From the NCBI GenBank assembly GCA_019096195.1, contig JAGTXK010000125.1, positions 186,001 to 250,000 of the forward strand: a DNA stretch of 64,000 bases. Reading direction: 5' to 3'. This DNA is from Boletus sp. NGJ (taxonomy: Eukaryota > Basidiomycota > Agaricomycetes > Boletales > Boletaceae). The position numbers and the translations under genes are program-made. The notes below the pieces were generated by a model. The model worked only from the letters and a program-made list of their open reading frames with translations, was not told the DNA's origin and did not search any database. Of this stretch, positions 59,886-64,000 are shown piece by piece. Position 1 is the first letter of the stretch. Every line of letters starts with the position of its first letter.

Positions 59886-61654
59886 CTACCTCGCCTTTGC
59901 TGGCTTCTCGTCCTGGTGCCCTCTAAGGCTAGTCCAATTGGCCCATAGAAGTGCCTTCTGGAACAGCTTGCCAGCTGTCTTGGAATAGAGGGCACAGAGA
60001 CCAGGGCGAAGGAGAGGATACACATTGAGTGCCCAATTGAGATGGCCAGCAATGCGCTGGAAATCTCTCAAAGGACGTCTCATGCCATGCAGAGCGAAAT
60101 CTCGAACAGCTGTGATGAGCTGGAGCTTAGACTCCTTTGACATGCGTACTCTCATGAGGTTTGGATGGACATCAAAACCAATGATGGGCAACTTGTTTCC
60201 AAAGACCTGCTTTCGCTCTTCATGAGGCAGTCCAATGAAATCCCAAAAGTAGGTGGGTAAGGTGAGAAGGGAGTTGTTTCCGATAGCCCTTGTAGAAGAG
60301 CATCTCGCCTCTCTTCTGAGCAGAGAAGGAGTCGTCGACATAAACATAGAGATAGTGGATGAGATACTTCATGACAGCAATCCAGGTGACAAGGGACACG
60401 AAAGCCTGCCAAATGCGCTGCGAGGCACGCCCTCCAAAGACATTACAGCGATCCACATCGCGTTGCTTGATCTGCCACAGTGGATGCATGGGCATTCGCC
60501 TGTATGCTTCAGAAACATCGGCCTTCCACAGGATGAGGTCGACATTGGGATCCTGGCATTCCCCAAATCTTGGACATTATCCAGAGTAACCCCAGCGATG
60601 TCCTCGCATGAGATCATGTGGTTGAGAGCGAACTGACCAGCACTGTGATCAGTGACAAGTCAATGTTTGTTAGTCCCATGCCCAAGCACTGCATGAATGG
60701 GCATACTGTACATCCCTGGAAGGAGATCTGCACCAAAGGACTCTGAATAGCGACCAAATGCAACTTCTTTCTGAAACACTGCCTCCTCTGGTGTTTTGGG
60801 ATCGCGCTGGGAGACGTCCCATGTGAGAGGCCAATCCCCATAATGGGTATTGGCAAAGGGCCAAAAACCCTGGTGCAAACCCTGACACACAGACTCGACA
60901 AAGGGTTGTTGGGATGGGATGAGAGGAGTGAGTGAAAGTGGTCCACATGAATAGGCGTGACAATACGAAACAGATCAGGATGGTTCTGAATAGTAGACAA
61001 AGCCTCGAGATTGTTAAATTCAGGAGCCGGAGGAGATGGTAAGGGCTCAGCAAGCCCAGTCCAGTGCACTGTCCTGCTCCTGACAGCTGCAGCTGGGTCC
61101 CACACAAAGTGTCTCCTGAACTTCTGACCCCTACTGAGCTCCTCTGCACTTGTTGCGATTGCAGTCATGAGAGTAGGAGCATTCAGATGCTTGCTTGTGA
61201 CAGGTGCCTCTATTCCAGTTATGGCAGGGCTCTCTTCCTCCAGCACTGGCTGACTTGCCAGCTCGCTTTCCGCCCTGTCCTCCCTCTCCGGGACTCGGAC
61301 CCATGCCAAATGAGGTGAGATATATGGTTCTGAGGTCCTCAAACCGGGCAAAATCAGAGAGGCGAAGGTGCTTTTGATTGGCAGCTCGGAGTCTGATGGC
61401 CTTGTCGAGGTCAATGACCCTGGAGTGGAACGTGGGGGAGAGATGGAGGCAAAGAGGGCCGACATATACACTTGGTAGGCCACATATTCAGAGTATCGTG
61501 ATCGCTTGGATGGTCTTGCCAAATGCAATGACCCAGTCCCCATGCGACCTGATGGCCTTGGATTGCTTGGGGACTTGAACTGAGATCTGGAAGAGGTCTC
61601 CCACATCTTGGCTCTGCTTAGTCTCGATATCAGTGGAGTAATGTGCTCCTGCAC
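59886..61654 (-). mobile_element. DIRS-like reverse transcriptase fossil
   Basis: Minus-strand blocks: a leader 60960-61654, then about 60700-60900 (PFANTHYGDWPLTWD, GADLLPGMYSMPIHAV), 60430-60500 (QMPMHPLWQ-type text reading MPMHPLWQIKQRDVDRCN), YVYVDDSFSA near 60330 (the YxDD polymerase motif), and 59886-60280 with VFGNKLPIIGFDVHPNLMRV and FQRIAGHLNWALNVYPLLRP. This matches the reverse transcriptase/RNase H type that in mushrooms goes with tyrosine recombinases. The element is broken, with roughly five breaks. No recombinase or terminal repeat was seen next to it. Confidence 0.7.
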
Positions 61655-61883
61655 AAACAGGGCTCATAACATGACAAAAAACTATGAATGTCCAGGGATT
61701 TCCCAGAACTAAGCCGCCCTAGGAGGGCGAAAATGACTGAGGTGAGTGTCAGTGACTGAAGACTATATATGGGCGGAGGTATACTCATATTATGATTATG
61801 TTATGTGTGATGTAGTGTAAACAGATCCAAAGGAAATATATAACATGTAAGTGTTGGCTAGGAAATGATAAAAGTCTAAGTAT

Positions 61884-62068
61884 GATAAAAGCTCATTCCG
61901 AACTTGGAATGGGCGAGGGAACATATCGGAAATTCTAGTCTCGGAACCTGTGGAATGGTGTGGGAAAAGCTTGGAGGCACCTTTGGAACCGCTGGTTCTG
62001 GGATGATGCTTCCGGGATCGGAAGTACTAAACCCGGAATGGTTCGGGACTTGATTATGGAAGAATATC
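61884..62068 (+). repeat. unclassified dispersed repeat, copy 1
   Basis: It runs from GATAAAAGCTCATTCC to GATTATGGAAGAATA. Short GGAAC/GGAATG/CCGGAA motifs recur in both senses. A second copy in the same orientation lies at 63270-63478. Confidence 0.85.
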
Positions 62069-62324
62069 GTCACTTTTTGTTCATGAAAAGCACAAATTTG
62101 AAGATCTTAGAGTACACAAAGTTAGATATGTAGGACATCAAGACCGTATGAAGGCAGCAATGTAATTATGATGCAGTCTGGAGAATGCCACATTTACAAT
62201 GCATGATGCGTTTCTTCTTTAACAACCAGCCACCCCCTAAGTCCTAAATATGACAAATACCAATTGAAGCTCCTACATAGTCACTTAATAGAGGTGTGCG
62301 GTGATCCTTAGTGCAGCAAAACGC

Positions 62325-63252
62325 TCAAGGTTCGTAGTCCATTGTATCCAGAATTCTTCCCTTGTGTAGGAGTTGGCATGTGCAAAAGAGAATAGAGATT
62401 AGCGCATTGTGATTGAGGGGGTCTGATTTGCTGTCCTCAATAAGGGGGCGTTTAAAGCCGGTGAGGTAATCGGCTTGTGTGGTCAACATGTTGTGTGAAT
62501 GGCGTTGAACATACTGTTGCTGTTCATGAACGAGGCTTGAAAGAACCTTGACACATGCCCGAAGACTCTCATAGTATCCAGTAATATCTTGAAGGTGACT
62601 GCCAGAAGACATACAACCCTCTTTGTTGTTTGTGAACATGGCCAGATCATTGCCTTCATACCACCCTTCCATAGCCAGTTTTTTGGGAAAGTCATCGCGG
62701 AGCTGGCTATGCGGGCCAGCGTAGAAGGTGACAATCCAACACAAGAGGTAGACGAATGACTCAAGGTCATGAGCCACAGTGTGATGGAGGGGTTCATTAT
62801 CGTCAGTGTGGAGGTGTTGGATAGTCATGAATGTGAGTGTCCCCTAAAAACTGCATCAAAAATATCCCAAGGAACATACAAGCTGACCAGACTCACTGTA
62901 CAATCTCCAGGTCCGGCTGTGTGGTTCAACTCATCCACTCTGATTGCATAATCAAAGTTGATAAGTAAACCCCGAATCCGGAAACTACCATCTGGGAGTT
63001 CCTCTTCGTACATCATCGAATTGTTGATACTGATATCTCAATGCAAGATTCCATGTGCCCATATATTCCTGTGTGCTTCTTATTGATCAGGAACGATCTG
63101 GTCACAAGATAAACATCATTACCGATAACAAGGTCAAGTAGACAAGTCATGACTTCGAGGGGGTTCGCAGCATGCGTGATTGGATGGCCGGCAGGAGTGA
63201 GAACGAGGCGTCGATGGGCATGGTGATCACACTTCTGCTTGAAGTGTGACAT
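62325..63252 (-). pseudogene. FunK1-type fungal protein kinase, C-terminal part, inactivated
   Basis: Minus-strand text: HAHRRLVLTPAGHP (about 63220), then ISINNSMMYEEELPDGSFRI (about 63034), GLLINFDYAIRVDE (the FunK1 DFD-type metal loop) and HTAGPGDCT to 62897. An intron at 62844-62896 (GTGAGT...TTTTTAG) leads to GTLTFMTIQHLHTD, HHTVAHDLESFVYLLCWI and a C-terminus ending GRILDTMDYEP at 62325. The catalytic-loop HRD reads H-stop-D: TGA at 63038-63040 for an expected CGA. GDRTGT reads GDCTGT. Both are CpG-type changes. The 25-bp GTAATG...ACCAG gap near 63095 and the junction with the repeat at 63270 remove the N-terminal half. FunK1 kinases are expanded in mushrooms; substrates are unknown. 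Confidence 0.82.
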
Positions 63253-63269
63253 AAAGGCCGCAGTAAGTG

Positions 63270-63478
63270 TAATAAAAGCTCATTCCTAGTTTGGAATGGG
63301 TGAGGGAAAATATTGGGAACAATTCCGAGATTCTAGCCTCGGAACCTGTGGAAGGGCATGGGAAGATTTCAGAGGTACCTTCGGAACCACTGGTTCCAGG
63401 ATGAGGTTTCTGACAGACCATTCCAGGATTGGAAGTGCCGAACCCGGAATGGTTTGGAACCAATTATGGATGAATAGC
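63270..63478 (+). repeat. unclassified dispersed repeat, copy 2
   Basis: The second copy of the 61884-62068 repeat, with an extra block near 63410-63430 (TTTCTGACAGACCATTCC). It lies at the 5' end of the FunK1 pseudogene, and copy 1 lies beyond its 3' end. Confidence 0.85.
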
Positions 63479-63713
63479 ATCAGAGTTAAAGAATAGCATC
63501 AGAACACACAAAGCCCTGGAATGGTTGTTCCAAGATGGGAACTAAATTGAACATACTGGAATGAGACAGAATGGGTAGCTATGGTTGGACTGTAGAAACC
63601 TCATTATGGAAACTATTAATTCAGCTTTTGCCTTATGTGCGGGAAGGAAGCTATCTGGTCTTACATATCATGTGGATTGTGGTGTATACAATAATGATTA
63701 TATCAAATGTGCT

Positions 63714-63977
63714 CTACATGGTGCCACTCATGTCAGGAAATACAGGGTCTGGAAGCTCATTGGGCGAGACTGGAATTGTGATCTCTTGGTCACCACCAGA
63801 GTAGTATGGACCCTGACTGCATACAAACTTCCGTGCACCATCTACTGTCATATTCATGAATTTGAGGAGGGCCTTGGCACAGTCAGCTGCAAAGGCCATT
63901 TCTCCTTGCTCCTCGTTGGCAAGCTCCGAGATATCCTTAGGCTTGGGTTGATGTTTCGTGTGCTTGGCGCAGTCCAA
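63714..63977 (-). CDS. possible exon of an unknown gene at the window edge
   Basis: An 87-codon minus-strand frame contains PKDISELANEEQGEMAFAAD, KALLKFMNMTVDGARKFVCS and GGDQEITIPVSPNELPDPVF. The composition is that of a real soluble protein and the opposite-strand frame is less convincing. I do not recognise the family. It could be an upstream exon of the FunK1 gene or a separate gene running in from the right. Confidence 0.35.
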   Translation of the reverse strand: MDCAKHTKHQPKPKDISELANEEQGEMAFAADCAKALLKFMNMTVDGARKFVCSQGPYYSGGDQEITIPVSPNELPDPVFPDMSGTM

Positions 63978-64000
63978 TATTATGAGAATTAGGCTGATGA

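Noticed and set aside
63585-63992. 135-codon plus-strand frame at the right edge
   Set aside because: It overlaps a minus-strand frame with more protein-like composition; no domain was recognised in the plus frame.
1-64000. CRISPR arrays, bacterial operons, rRNA and tRNA genes
   Set aside because: No regularly spaced repeats, no bacterial gene layout, and no rRNA or convincing tRNA cloverleaf was seen; introns and transposon types show a fungal source.

Overview
The window looks like a repeat-dense region from a filamentous basidiomycete, most likely an Agaricomycete of the mushroom or ectomycorrhizal type. Introns are short (about 48-62 nt, GTAAGT/GTGAGT donors). It carries Ish1-repeat, FunK1-type kinase, alpha-kinase-like and TET/JBP-like genes, and KDZ, Plavaka and Tc1-type transposons. 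All family assignments come from reading translated sequence and from memory of these families; no search was run. Only one gene looks intact: a six-exon Ish1/Msc1-like gene at 509-2363 (minus).

Layout. 0-3.4 kb: the Ish1-like gene, a short divergent promoter and a broken repetitive protein gene. 3.4-7 kb: two Tc1-like transposons of different families (A, B) among degenerate repeats. 7-10.1 kb: two minus-strand genes of lineage-specific type. The larger (8422-10080) joins an ADD/PHD-like zinc finger to a caspase/CHAT-like His-Cys region. 10.2-11.8 kb: Tc1 copy C. 12.1-15 kb: a decayed TET/JBP-like dioxygenase gene followed by the N-terminus of a KDZ-like transposase. 15.1-16.8 kb: a CpG-rich island and a tyrosine-recombinase fragment. 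17.3-21 kb: an alpha-kinase tail and a multi-exon unknown locus. 21.2-26 kb: a Plavaka-like element with Tc1 copy D inside it. 26.2-27.2 kb: an HSP60 pseudogene with a tandem duplication. 27.5-34.1 kb: an alpha-kinase-like gene separated by a Ty1/copia fossil. 34.8-46.3 kb: a second Plavaka-like element split by a solo LTR and by a chromodomain Ty3/gypsy fossil that itself holds Tc1 copy E. 46.8-53.4 kb: a 255-bp inverted repeat, a gypsy fragment, Tc1 copy F, a pogo-like transposase, another solo LTR and Tc1 fragment G. 53.4-58.9 kb: a third gypsy fossil. 59.9-61.7 kb: a DIRS-like reverse transcriptase fossil. 61.9-64 kb: a FunK1 kinase pseudogene between two copies of an unclassified repeat.

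The region reads as a nested transposon graveyard in which lineage-specific gene families sit beside the elements that may have carried them. Exact target-site duplications fix several insertion events: TA for Tc1 copies A, B, C, D and E, TCGGG and GTTCT for two solo LTRs, and GGCAG for the full gypsy element. Most of the window is poor in CpG and shows C-to-T type decay, consistent with methylation of repeats; the exception is the island at 15.1-16.0 kb.
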